Below are positions 35,675 to 43,018 of a stretch of DNA of 64,000 bases, in pieces. Within the stretch, counting starts at the first letter, position 1, and each line of letters begins with the position of its first letter. The notes below the pieces were generated by a model, which made no database searches, was not told the DNA's origin, and saw nothing but the letters and a program-made list of their open reading frames with translations. This DNA comes from Pseudonocardia alni (GTDB taxonomy: Bacteria; Actinomycetota; Actinomycetes; Mycobacteriales; Pseudonocardiaceae). The position numbers and the translations under genes were made by a program. The stretch lies in the NCBI RefSeq assembly GCF_002813375.1, contig NZ_PHUJ01000003.1, positions 3,534,001 through 3,598,000 of the forward strand, read 5' to 3'.

Positions 35675-37057
35675 TCACCTCGTCCCCGCCGGGTCGACGA
35701 TCGGCAGGCCGGCGGGCTCGGCGTTGCCGAAGGCGTCGTCGATCGCGACGACCTCGATCCCGCGGGCGTCGAGCAGTCCGGCCACGACGGCGGCCCGGTA
35801 GCCACCGGCGCAGTGCACCCAGACCGGCCCGGCCGGGACCTCGTCGATCCGGTCGAGAACCTCGTGGATCGGGATCCCGACCGAGCCCTCGACGAATCCG
35901 TCCGCCCGCTCGGGGTTCCGGCGGACGTCCAGCACCGACGGGCGCGCACCACGGTCGTACTCGGCCGCGAGGTCGGCGAAGGTGGCCTGACGGAAGCTGC
36001 GCAGCGGGGTCGGTCCGGTCCAGTCCTCGGGCTTGCCGGTGGCCACGGCCGCGGGCCGGTCGATCCCGATCCGGACCAGCTCGCGCTGGGCGTCGGCCAC
36101 GTCGGCCGGGCTCTCGCCCAGCAGGGTCACCGGGGTCCCCCACGGCATGAGCCAGCCGAGGTAGGTCACGAACTGCCCGCCGAGACCGATGTTCACCGTC
36201 CCCGCGACGTGTCCCGCCGCGAACGCGGTCCCGGTGCGCAGGTCGACGACCCACTCGCCCGCGTCGATGCGACGTCGCAGCTCGGCGGGGTCGGCCTCGG
36301 CCGGGGTGGAGAGGTCGATCTCGTCCGGGCCCGCGGAGTTCGCGGGGCCCATGTGGGCGTAGTACGCGGGGAACGCGTCGAGCCCGGCCAGCAGCTCGCG
36401 GACCCACTCGTCCTGCTCGCGGATCAGCGCGGGGTTGGCCGCCTTCTCCGCGCCGATGGTGCTCGCGGTGCCGGTGGCCTGGGCGGCGGAGCAGAAGCTA
36501 CCGAAGCCGTGGGTCGGGAAGATCTCCGTCGCGTCGGGCAGCTCCGCGGCGAGCCGCCGCGCGGAGTGCCACTGGGCGTGGGCGAGCGTGTCGGTGTGGT
36601 CGGGTCCCAGCAGATCGGGACGGCCGGTGGAGCCGTACAGGAGCGATCCGCCGGTGAACACGACCGTCGGCTCGGCGCCGGGCACGGAGCCGTCGGAGAC
36701 GGCGAACGACAGGTGGGTGTGGGTGTGTCCCGGGGTGTGGAGGACCCGGACGTGCATCGTGCCGACCTCGACGACCTGACCGTCGCGGACGCCGACGCGC
36801 TCGAAGGAGACCGGGTCGTCCGCGTTCAGGAGGTACTGCGCTCCGGTCGCGCGGGCCAGCTGGACACCACCGGTGACGTAGTCGTTGTGGATGTGGGACT
36901 CGAACACGTGGGTGATCCGGACGCCCGCCTCGTCGGCGGCGGCGCGGATCCGGTCGTGGTCGCGCTGGGGATCGACGACGAGGGCGACCTCGCCGTCGTG
37001 CGCCAGGTAGCTGCGGTCGCCCAGGCCGGGCGTCTCGACGGTCAGAACGGTGATCAT
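35675..37057 (-). CDS. CstB-like persulfide dioxygenase-rhodanese fusion
   Basis: Oxidises low-molecular-weight persulfide to sulfite and carries sulfane sulfur; 460 residues. The metallo-beta-lactamase dioxygenase domain has HIHND (His55, His57, Asp59), His111 and His183. A pseudo-rhodanese domain near 250-340 lacks an active Cys (loop LLGESPADV). A C-terminal rhodanese near 355-450 has Cys416 in HCAGGYR. The domain order matches CstB. Two operators of different types stand upstream (37106 and 37140). It is cotranscribed with the TauE-like gene. Catalysis is by analogy with CstB and ETHE1. Confidence 0.9.
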   Translation of the reverse strand: MITVLTVETPGLGDRSYLAHDGEVALVVDPQRDHDRIRAAADEAGVRITHVFESHIHNDYVTGGVQLARATGAQYLLNADDPVSFERVGVRDGQVVEVGTMHVRVLHTPGHTHTHLSFAVSDGSVPGAEPTVVFTGGSLLYGSTGRPDLLGPDHTDTLAHAQWHSARRLAAELPDATEIFPTHGFGSFCSAAQATGTASTIGAEKAANPALIREQDEWVRELLAGLDAFPAYYAHMGPANSAGPDEIDLSTPAEADPAELRRRIDAGEWVVDLRTGTAFAAGHVAGTVNIGLGGQFVTYLGWLMPWGTPVTLLGESPADVADAQRELVRIGIDRPAAVATGKPEDWTGPTPLRSFRQATFADLAAEYDRGARPSVLDVRRNPERADGFVEGSVGIPIHEVLDRIDEVPAGPVWVHCAGGYRAAVVAGLLDARGIEVVAIDDAFGNAEPAGLPIVDPAGTR

Positions 37058-37105
37058 GTCGGGTTCCGGTCCTCTCTCGGAGACGGCGGCCCCGTCGGCC
37101 GCTGA

Positions 37106-37119
37106 TACCCCTGGGGGTA
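37106..37119. promoter_or_regulatory. CsoR/CstR-like operator, copy 2
   Basis: TACCCCTGGGGGTA, 49 bases upstream of the CstB-like start. It differs from copies 1 and 3 only at the centre. A GntR-type site lies 21 bases further upstream, so the promoter appears to have two inputs. Confidence 0.75.
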
Positions 37120-37133
37120 CGTTCGGTCCAACT

Positions 37134-37397
37134 TCACCAAATGAACGTACATTCCTGCTGCACAGTGTGACGTGTCCCATTCGCCCGGAACAGGGGGGAG
37201 TCCTCCGGTATCCCCGCCCGGTCGCCCGTGTGGGTTGCCTCGGCCCGTGCCCGGGGCACGAGGTGCGGGTGGTGCAGATCGAACGCCGGCCGCTCGGACC
37301 GGATGCGCGGCAGCTCGTGGACGTTGTGCCACGGTGGCGGGCGGGTCGTCGCCCACTCCGGCGAGTTGGCGAACCCCCACGGGTCGTCGGCGTGGAC
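37134..37397 (-). pseudogene. Remnant of the C-terminal end of cytochrome c oxidase subunit I (ctaD-like)
   Basis: In the frame ending at the TGA at 37134-37136, the minus strand reads [17 protein letters not shown], then [20 protein letters not shown] and [14 protein letters not shown]. This pattern (DPW...LEWATS.PPP.HN...[12 protein letters not shown]) is the conserved C-terminal tail of actinobacterial CtaD. No start codon or membrane part precedes it; it begins at a junction with rhodanese-derived sequence in another frame. Only about 60 residues are recognisable. I read it as a rearrangement scar, not an active gene. Confidence 0.75.
37140..37153. promoter_or_regulatory. GntR-type operator AATGAACGTACATT
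   Basis: A copy of AATGNNCGTACATT, 83 bases upstream of the CstB-like start and overlapping the tail of the cytochrome oxidase remnant. It lacks one base of perfect dyad symmetry. Confidence 0.75.
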
Positions 37398-37683
37398 CTG
37401 CCGGCACGGCCTGACCGGCCACCTCGGCGAACCGGCCGCCGAGGCCCACGTCGACCGAGCGCGGGAGGTGTGCGGCGGCGAAGTCCTGCGGATCGCGGGT
37501 GTCGAGCAACACGGCGCCGCCGCGGACCAGGTCGTCGGCCTGCGACAGCGACAGCGCCGGGACCCGCGAGGTCTCGTCGAGCACCGGCCGGGACTCGCGG
37601 CAGCGCTGCGCGGCGTGCGCGACGTACATCGGCGCCACCGACCGGCCCTCGGTCACGGCGGCGACGAAGGCGCTGTCGTCCAC
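37398..37683 (-). pseudogene. Truncated MBL-rhodanese fragment behind a GntR operator
   Basis: A GTG at 37683, seven bases from an AATGATCGTACATT operator, opens about 95 residues that resemble the linker and first half of a rhodanese from a CstB-like protein: [41 protein letters not shown] and [16 protein letters not shown]. The dioxygenase part and the rest of the rhodanese are missing; the frame then runs on out of register through the ctaD remnant to 37054. The operator upstream suggests it was once a regulated paralogue of the gene at 35675. Confidence 0.65.
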
Positions 37684-37690
37684 CGGTTAG

Positions 37691-37704
37691 AATGATCGTA
37701 CATT
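37691..37704. promoter_or_regulatory. GntR-type operator AATGATCGTACATT
   Basis: Third copy of the AATGNNCGTACATT site, seven bases before the GTG of the rhodanese fragment on the minus strand. Conservation next to a broken gene suggests either recent decay or continued use of the promoter. Confidence 0.7.
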
Positions 37705-38346
37705 TAGGCCACCGTACGCCGAGGGGCGGTGGGTCGCTCCCGGCGAGCCGGGCTGTTGCGTGGCGCGTGCCCGCGTGGTGTCGTGGTCCTCGTGTGCCCC
37801 ACAGCTCCGTCGGTCGATCGCGGCTTCGTCGTGTGCCTGATCGCCACCGACCAGCTGTCGGTCGACGACCGTCACTGTCGTCGGGGAGTCCGGGCGGCCC
37901 GGTAGGACCGGCGCCGCTCCTTCCGTCCCGACCCACCGGAATCCCGGAGCGACCGTGCGCACATCCGTCCGTCCTGACATGTCCCGCCCCGTGGCGGCCG
38001 CCTTCGACGGCGAGCCCGCTGCCGCTCGCCCGTCTCCGGCGGAGGCGCCGCCGCCCGTGGACGCGCCGGGCGACAGGGGTCCCAACGGTCACCCCGAGGG
38101 TGGTGCCCGCCCCGGCCTGCTGGGCCGGGTGTCGGTGGCGGTGCGGGCCGCGCACCGGGCCGGCGTGCCGTTCTGACGCCCGTCCGGGTCGACGTCCGGT
38201 AGGGACCCGGGCCGGTCCCGGCCGGGTCCTGTTCCGACCGGCCTCACGTGCCGGTCGGCATCCGGCCGGCGGCTCCTCGTGCACGGTCCCGATGGCGCCA
38301 TCGACGTGGTGTGCGGCACGGCCGGGGGACTTGCCCGACGGGGTTA
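37705..38346. other. 642-base stretch without a convincing gene
   Basis: No recognisable protein is seen on either strand. The best short frame is a GTG at 37955 to 38176 on + (73 residues, Pro/Ala/Gly-rich, ending in RAAHRAGVPF), without a ribosome site or family; I give it little weight. A GC-rich inverted repeat around 38206-38230 could end transcription ahead of the GntR promoter. The region lies between two GntR-type operators and may be decayed sequence like its neighbour. Confidence 0.4.
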
Positions 38347-38360
38347 AATGACCGTACATT
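38347..38360. promoter_or_regulatory. GntR autoregulatory operator AATGACCGTACATT over the -10 box
   Basis: Fourth copy of the site. Its right half TACATT ends six bases before the GTG of the GntR gene, the spacing of a leaderless -10. A bound repressor would therefore block its own promoter and with it the rhodanese and TauE-like genes downstream. Confidence 0.8.
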
Positions 38361-38366
38361 CAAGGG

Positions 38367-39176
38367 GTGTCCGACACCGAGACCGATGCCCCCGGCCCCG
38401 CCGTCATCCGGCGCGAGCCCGGCCGCCTCCTCTGGGAGCAGCTGCTCGACGACCTGCGGCGCCGCCTCGACGTGGACGCGTTCACCGACGGTTTCCCCGG
38501 CGAGCTGGCGCTCGTGGAGGAGTACGGGGTCAGCCGGCACACCGTGCGGCAGGCGGTCAAGGTACTGCGCGACGAGGGCCGTGTCGTCGGGACGCGCGGA
38601 CGCCCGTCGCGTCAGGCCGAGCCGGTGGAGATCGCCCAGCGGCTCGGCGCCCTCTACAGCCTGCACGAGTCCGTCCGCGCGATGGGACTCGAGCAGCAGA
38701 GCGTCGTGCGGGCTCTGGACACCCGCGCCGACGGCGTGATCGCCGCCCGGCTCGGGCTCGAGGAGTCCACCCCCCTGGTGCACCTCGAGCGCCTGCGCTT
38801 CGCCGGCGGCGACCCACTCGCTCTGGACCGCGTGTGGCTCCCGCACGACCTCGCCGCCCCGCTGCTGACGGCGGATTTCACCACCGGCGCGCTCTACGAG
38901 CGTTACGCCGAGCTGTGCGGGGTCGTCCTCACCGGCGGTGAGGAGACCATCCAGCCCATCCTGCCCACCCCCGCCGAACACCGGTTGCTGGGCGGCAGCC
39001 CGTCCACCGCCGCGTTCTCGGTCCGGCGACTCGGCCGCGCCAAGGGTCGCCCGGTGGAGTGGCGCCAGACCCTCGTCCGCGGCGACCGGTTCGTCCTGCG
39101 TGCTGACTTCTCCACCAAGGACGGCTACCAGCTCGACCTGCTCGGCTCCCCCGACCGGAAGGACCCACGACGATGA
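38367..39176 (+). CDS. GntR-family regulator, HutC/UTRA type
   Basis: Repressor-type protein, 269 residues. The N-terminal winged helix runs about 12-80 (WEQLLDDLRRRLDVD, then LVEEYGVSRHTVRQAVKVL and GRVVGTRGRPS). A UTRA effector domain spans about 100-255 (LVHLERLRFAGGDPLALDR). The GTG start directly follows an AATGACCGTACATT operator. It overlaps a rhodanese gene by four bases, which overlaps a TauE-like gene. Sister operators at the YeiH-like and CstB-like genes imply a sulfur-oxyanion regulon. The effector is unknown; sulfite, thiosulfate or a persulfide-derived metabolite are candidates. Confidence 0.92.
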   Translation: MSDTETDAPGPAVIRREPGRLLWEQLLDDLRRRLDVDAFTDGFPGELALVEEYGVSRHTVRQAVKVLRDEGRVVGTRGRPSRQAEPVEIAQRLGALYSLHESVRAMGLEQQSVVRALDTRADGVIAARLGLEESTPLVHLERLRFAGGDPLALDRVWLPHDLAAPLLTADFTTGALYERYAELCGVVLTGGEETIQPILPTPAEHRLLGGSPSTAAFSVRRLGRAKGRPVEWRQTLVRGDRFVLRADFSTKDGYQLDLLGSPDRKDPRR

Positions 39177-39514
39177 CCACGCCCGACCAGATCCCGCAGA
39201 CCGACCCGGTGGACGCCCGTGAGCTCGCGGCCGGCGGTGCCCTGCTCCTCGACGTCCGTGAGCCGGCCGAGTGGAGCGCCGGGCACATCGAGGGCGCGGT
39301 GCACACCCCACTCGGCGAGCTGGACCCGATGGCGTTCGACCGGGACCGGATGGTCGTGGCCGTCTGCCGCTCCGGGAACCGGTCCGGCAAGGCCGCCGCG
39401 GCGCTGGCCGACGCCGGCGTCGACGTCCGGAACCTGGCCGGCGGCATGACGGCCTGGTCCGAGGCCGGCCTCCCGTGCGTCGACGACGACGGTGAACCCG
39501 GGACCGTCGCGTGA
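39173..39514 (+). CDS. Single-domain rhodanese
   Basis: Sulfurtransferase of 113 residues. ALLLDVREPAEWSAGHIEGA is followed by the active loop CRSGNR with Cys65 and LAGGMTAWSEAG. It is cytosolic, with no membrane part. Its start overlaps the GntR stop (ATGA) and its stop overlaps the TauE-like gene start. It likely moves sulfane sulfur between thiols ahead of oxidation and export. The loop sequence is typical of thiosulfate or persulfide rhodaneses. Confidence 0.92.
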   Translation: MTTPDQIPQTDPVDARELAAGGALLLDVREPAEWSAGHIEGAVHTPLGELDPMAFDRDRMVVAVCRSGNRSGKAAAALADAGVDVRNLAGGMTAWSEAGLPCVDDDGEPGTVA

Positions 39515-40380
39515 CCGGCGTCCTGGCCGGAGCGCTGGGCCTGGTCGTCGGGCTCGTCATCGGGACCCTCGGCGGCGGTGGCGGCGTGCTCGCCGTGCCC
39601 GCGCTGGTCTACGCGCTCGGCCAGGACGCCCGCACCGCCACCACCGGCAGCATCGTCATCGTCGGCATCATCGCCGCCGTCGGCGTCCTGGCCCGGCTTC
39701 GAGGGCGCACGATCGACTGGCGGACCGGTGTCGGGTTCGGGATCGTCGGCGTGCCCACCGCCTGGGCGGGGTCGCTGCTCAACCGTGCCGTGCCCCAGCC
39801 CGTCCTGCTGCTGTCCTTCGCGGCCCTCACCCTCGCCATCGCCGTGCTGATGCTGGTCAAGGGCGGGGCGTCGGCGCAGCAGGCCGACGGCGCGGCGCTC
39901 GCGGAGACCGGCGCGGTGTCCGGAGGGGGGCCGGCACCCCGCACCGCCGGGGGCCCGGGGACGGCCGGCGCGACCGCCGTCCTCGCGGCCCCCGCGCGAC
40001 GGTCGGTGGCCCGCCGTGTCGGCAAGATCGTCGCGGCCGGCTCGGTCGTCGGCTTCCTGACCGGGTTCCTCGGGGTCGGCGGCGGGTTCCTCGTCGTCCC
40101 GGCCCTGACCATGCTCATGGGCCTGTCGATGCCCGCGGCGATCGGCACCTCGCTGCTCGTGCTCACCTTCAACTCGATCAGCTCGCTGGGCGCCCGGATC
40201 GGGCACCTCGACCTGGACTGGGCGGTCATCGGGCCGTTCGCCGCGGTCGCGGTGCTCGGCGCGCTCGGCGGCAAGCTCGTCGCCGACCGGATGTCGGGCG
40301 CGGCGCTCAACCGGACGTTCGCCGGGCTGCTCGTCGTCGTCGGGCTGTTCGTCGGGGTGCAGAGCCTGCTCGCCCTCTGA
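39511..40380 (+). CDS. TauE/SafE-family sulfite/anion exporter (second)
   Basis: Membrane exporter of 289 residues from a GTG overlapping the rhodanese stop. The two family motifs are GTLGGGGGVLAVPALVY near 18 and GFLGVGGGFLVVPALTM near 185. A longer cytoplasmic loop of Ala/Gly/Pro (about 115-165) separates the halves. It is the second TauE protein within 6 kb, here in an operon with the GntR regulator and a rhodanese. A hairpin at 40430-40474 lies between this gene and the convergent TDT-family gene. Confidence 0.91.
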   Translation: MTGVLAGALGLVVGLVIGTLGGGGGVLAVPALVYALGQDARTATTGSIVIVGIIAAVGVLARLRGRTIDWRTGVGFGIVGVPTAWAGSLLNRAVPQPVLLLSFAALTLAIAVLMLVKGGASAQQADGAALAETGAVSGGGPAPRTAGGPGTAGATAVLAAPARRSVARRVGKIVAAGSVVGFLTGFLGVGGGFLVVPALTMLMGLSMPAAIGTSLLVLTFNSISSLGARIGHLDLDWAVIGPFAAVAVLGALGGKLVADRMSGAALNRTFAGLLVVVGLFVGVQSLLAL

Positions 40381-40429
40381 CCGCCCCCGGGACCGCGCCG
40401 TTGTGGCTCTCCGGCCCCTCCGGGTGCTC

Positions 40430-40474
40430 CCAGGGGAACTCTCGTTGCCCTAGAAGCCCCGATGGTTCCCCTGG
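40430..40474. terminator. Hairpin between convergent exporter genes
   Basis: CCAGGGGAAC (40430-40439) and GTTCCCCTGG (40465-40474) form a perfect 10-bp stem with a 25-base loop between the TauE-like and TDT-family gene ends. Confidence 0.6.
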
Positions 40475-40509
40475 AAGCAGCCGGCGGGTGGCGGGAAGGG
40501 GGGCGGTGG

Positions 40510-41679
40510 TCAGGACGCGGGGGCGAGCAGGTGCCCGCGGACCAGCGCACCGTGTGCCGTCCGGGCCGCGACCACGGCCCACGCCGCGACGAGCAGCCCG
40601 TAGAGCGCCACCGCCACCACGGCGAGCGCCGGTGTCCCCAGCCGGGCCGCGAGCAGGTTCGTCCCGGTCACGCAGGTGCCGAGCGGGAAGGTGAAGCTCC
40701 ACCAGGTCAGCGCGAACGGCAGCCCGCGCCGCGCCGTCCGGACGGTCACCGCGGCCGCCAGCGCCATCCACAGCATCGCGAACCCCCAGGCCGGCACGCC
40801 GTAGAGCACGGCGAACACGGCGGTGCCGATCGCGAACGGCTCCGGCAGCGTGTCCGGCGCGACGTTCGCCAGCAGACCCGCCGCGGTGACCGACTGGCCG
40901 AGCGGGCCGAGGACGATCCACAGGGTGGGGACGGTCGCGGCCGGGCCGGTCCCGTGCACGACCAGCCGGTTCCAGATCTGCGGGAGCAGCGCGAGCGTCG
41001 CGAACAGGCTCATCCCGAACAGCGCGTAGCAGGCGAGCAGCAGCGTCGCCCGGCCCGGCCCCGGGGCGAGGTGGGCGACGAGCAGGGCGCCGTCGGCCGC
41101 CGACACCATCGGCGGCACGACCGGCATCAGCCAGCCGCCGAACGCGGCGTCCGGGCCGATCTCGTGGCGGGTGATCATCAGGTAGGGCACGCCGACGGCG
41201 GTGACCAGGCCGAACGCGGTGCCGGTCAGCCACAGCGTCCAGCTCGTGGCGAGTGCGGCCGTGGCACCGAGGACCGGGATCCCGAACTGGACGGCACCGG
41301 CGCCGACGGTCATCAGGGCCATCGCGACGGCGCCGTAGAACTGCACGGCGACCGGATCGGCCGCGTGCCCGCGGGCCCGGGCGGGGAAGCGCAGGCGGTG
41401 CGCCGCGGTCGCCACGACCAGCACGACGAGCAGGACCGAGGCCAGCCCCCACACCGTGGTGCCCCAGGCCGTCAGGACGGGCGAGCGCAGCGGCAGCGTG
41501 GCGACCGCGCCGCCGACGATCCCGGTGCCCATCACCGACGCGAACCAGTTGGGTCCCAGCGACGAGACGGCGTCGCCGGGGCGGTCGAGGTCGCGCAGCA
41601 GCCCGATCCGGGCGAGCGCGTGCGGCCGCCGGGGCAGGGCCCCGACCTCGGCTGCGGGGCGGTCCAGGTGGGTCGTCAT
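40510..41679 (-). CDS. TDT-family exporter (TehA/SLAC1/Ssu1 superfamily)
   Basis: Ten-helix membrane protein of 389 residues. Family stretches include SLGPNWFASVMGTGIVGG near 40-57 and WWSFTFPLGTCVTGTNLLA near 328-346. The superfamily includes plant SLAC1, tellurite-resistance TehA and the yeast sulfite pump Ssu1. Among sulfur genes and divergent from a LysR gene, sulfite efflux is a fair inference. I use ATG 41679 with GTGGAGA upstream; an in-frame ATG at 41739 would touch the LysR promoter. Confidence 0.87.
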   Translation of the reverse strand: MTTHLDRPAAEVGALPRRPHALARIGLLRDLDRPGDAVSSLGPNWFASVMGTGIVGGAVATLPLRSPVLTAWGTTVWGLASVLLVVLVVATAAHRLRFPARARGHAADPVAVQFYGAVAMALMTVGAGAVQFGIPVLGATAALATSWTLWLTGTAFGLVTAVGVPYLMITRHEIGPDAAFGGWLMPVVPPMVSAADGALLVAHLAPGPGRATLLLACYALFGMSLFATLALLPQIWNRLVVHGTGPAATVPTLWIVLGPLGQSVTAAGLLANVAPDTLPEPFAIGTAVFAVLYGVPAWGFAMLWMALAAAVTVRTARRGLPFALTWWSFTFPLGTCVTGTNLLAARLGTPALAVVAVALYGLLVAAWAVVAARTAHGALVRGHLLAPAS

Positions 41680-41750
41680 GGTCTCCACGGTGCGCGCGGC
41701 AGGCGCCGGACGGTACCCGTCGCCGGGTTGCGAAGTCATAAGCTGTGGTT

Positions 41751-42641
41751 GTGGCTCTGTCTCCGCGTGTGGCCGACCTCGTGCCCTACGACCTGCTGGT
41801 CTCCGTCGCGACCCTGGGGAGCATGGGCAGGGCTGCCGTGGCGCACGGCGTCTCCCAGGCCGCGGTCAGCGCCCGGATCAGGAGCCTGGAGTCCGCGCTC
41901 GGGCTGACCCTGCTGGAGCGGTCCCCGCGGGGCACCCGGCTCACCCCGGACGGCGCGCTGGTGGTGGAGCGGGCCCGGGCCGCGCTCGACGCCGCGCACG
42001 CTCTCGACGAGGGGGTCGCCGCGCTGCGGACGGACCGCGCGGCCCGGCTGCGGGTGGCGGCCAGCGTGACGGTCGCCGAGTACCTCCTGCCACGCTGGCT
42101 GGTCGCGCTGCGGGCGGAGCTGCCCGGTACCGCCGTCACCCTGACCTCGCACAACACGGCCGAGGTGGTCGACGACGTCCGCTCCGGGGACGCCGACCTC
42201 GGCTTCGTCGAGGGGCCCGAGCTGCCCGCCGACCTCGACGGCCAGGTCGTCGCGCGGGACCGGCTGGTGCTCGTCGTCGCTCCGGACCACCCGTGGGCGG
42301 GGCGCCGGGCGGTGGACGCGTCCCGGCTGGCGTCGACCCCGCTGGTGGCCCGGGAGCCCGGGTCGGGCACCCGCGACTTCCTGGAGCGTGCGCTGGGCGC
42401 CCTGGCCCCGCCGGTGCTGGAGCTGGGATCGACGACGGCGATCAAGAACGCCGTCGCCGGCGGGGCGGGTCCCGCGGTGATCAGCGGCCTCGCCGTCGCG
42501 GCCGAGGTCGCGGCGGGGACGCTGCGGACGGTGCCGGTGCGCGGGGCGGACCTGCAGCGACGGCTGCGGGCGGCCTGGCGCCGCGGCCGGGCACCGTCGG
42601 GCCCGGCGCTGGTGCTGGTGCGGATCGCGTCACGACGCTGA
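41751..42641 (+). CDS. LysR-family regulator
   Basis: A 296-residue activator or repressor. The winged helix is at about 10-70 (LGSMGRAAVAHGVSQAAVSARIRSL read across the turn), with the LysR linker FERSPRG-like stretch LLERSPRGTRLT. A periplasmic-binding-like effector domain follows. TAAGCT at 41739-41744 lies six bases before the GTG at 41751, supporting a leaderless start there; GTG 41745 is an alternative. Its position opposite the TDT-family exporter gene makes that gene its likely target, as in YeiE/YeiH-like pairs. Confidence 0.9.
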   Translation: MALSPRVADLVPYDLLVSVATLGSMGRAAVAHGVSQAAVSARIRSLESALGLTLLERSPRGTRLTPDGALVVERARAALDAAHALDEGVAALRTDRAARLRVAASVTVAEYLLPRWLVALRAELPGTAVTLTSHNTAEVVDDVRSGDADLGFVEGPELPADLDGQVVARDRLVLVVAPDHPWAGRRAVDASRLASTPLVAREPGSGTRDFLERALGALAPPVLELGSTTAIKNAVAGGAGPAVISGLAVAAEVAAGTLRTVPVRGADLQRRLRAAWRRGRAPSGPALVLVRIASRR

Positions 42642-42674
42642 TCCCGGACATGCGCGACGGCGTATCCTCGAGGG

Positions 42675-42688
42675 TACCCCCGGGGGTA
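42675..42688. promoter_or_regulatory. CsoR/CstR-like operator, copy 3 (perfect palindrome)
   Basis: TACCCCCGGGGGTA, a perfect 14-bp palindrome, 37 bases before the ATG of a small Cys-rich protein. It matches the sites at 27273 and 37106. Confidence 0.75.
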
Positions 42689-42725
42689 TTCAGCCGACCG
42701 GGACCGATATGAGGAGACGATCGCG

Positions 42726-42893
42726 ATGTGCCGACGCGCCACCTGCCGGAACTGCGGCATGGTCACCTGGCAGGGCTGCGGGCAGCACGTGGACCAGGTC
42801 ATGGCCGGTGTGCGGCCGGCCGAGCGCTGTCGCTGCGCGCCGGCCGAGCGCTCCGGCGGCGGCCTGCTCGCGAGGTTGTTCGGCCGGTCCTGA
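42726..42893 (+). CDS. Small cysteine-rich protein, zinc-ribbon-like
   Basis: A 55-residue protein with Cys at 2, 7, 10, 18, 35 and 37: CRNCGMVTWQGCGQH followed by ERCRC. GAGGAG stands about ten bases upstream. The pattern CxxC...CGxH...CxC suggests a metal or sulfur-binding small protein; similar short proteins occur in actinobacteria but have no function I know. It is immediately downstream of a CsoR/CstR-like operator, the same control inferred for the rhodanese and persulfide dioxygenase genes. Confidence 0.75.
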   Translation: MCRRATCRNCGMVTWQGCGQHVDQVMAGVRPAERCRCAPAERSGGGLLARLFGRS

Positions 42894-43018
42894 GCGGGAC
42901 CTCCGCCCGACGATCGTCAGGCCGTGCGCGGCGGCGTCGGCGAGGTACTCCCTCCTCACCGGCGACACGCGGTGAGCGGATCCCGCCGGCGCCCGTCGGC
43001 GCCGGCGGGACGGGCGGG

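Noticed and set aside
35585-37105. 506-codon + strand frame opposite the persulfide dioxygenase
   Set aside because: It is antisense to a gene with intact metal and rhodanese motifs and has no domain.
37955-38176. Possible 73-residue gene on +
   Set aside because: No ribosome site, low-complexity composition and no family; kept only as a remark in the intergenic entry.
42709-42975. Alternative 88-residue frame over the small Cys-rich protein
   Set aside because: The frame from ATG 42726 gives the CxxC/CxC pattern with a sensible ribosome site; the alternative is Arg/Ala-rich shadow.
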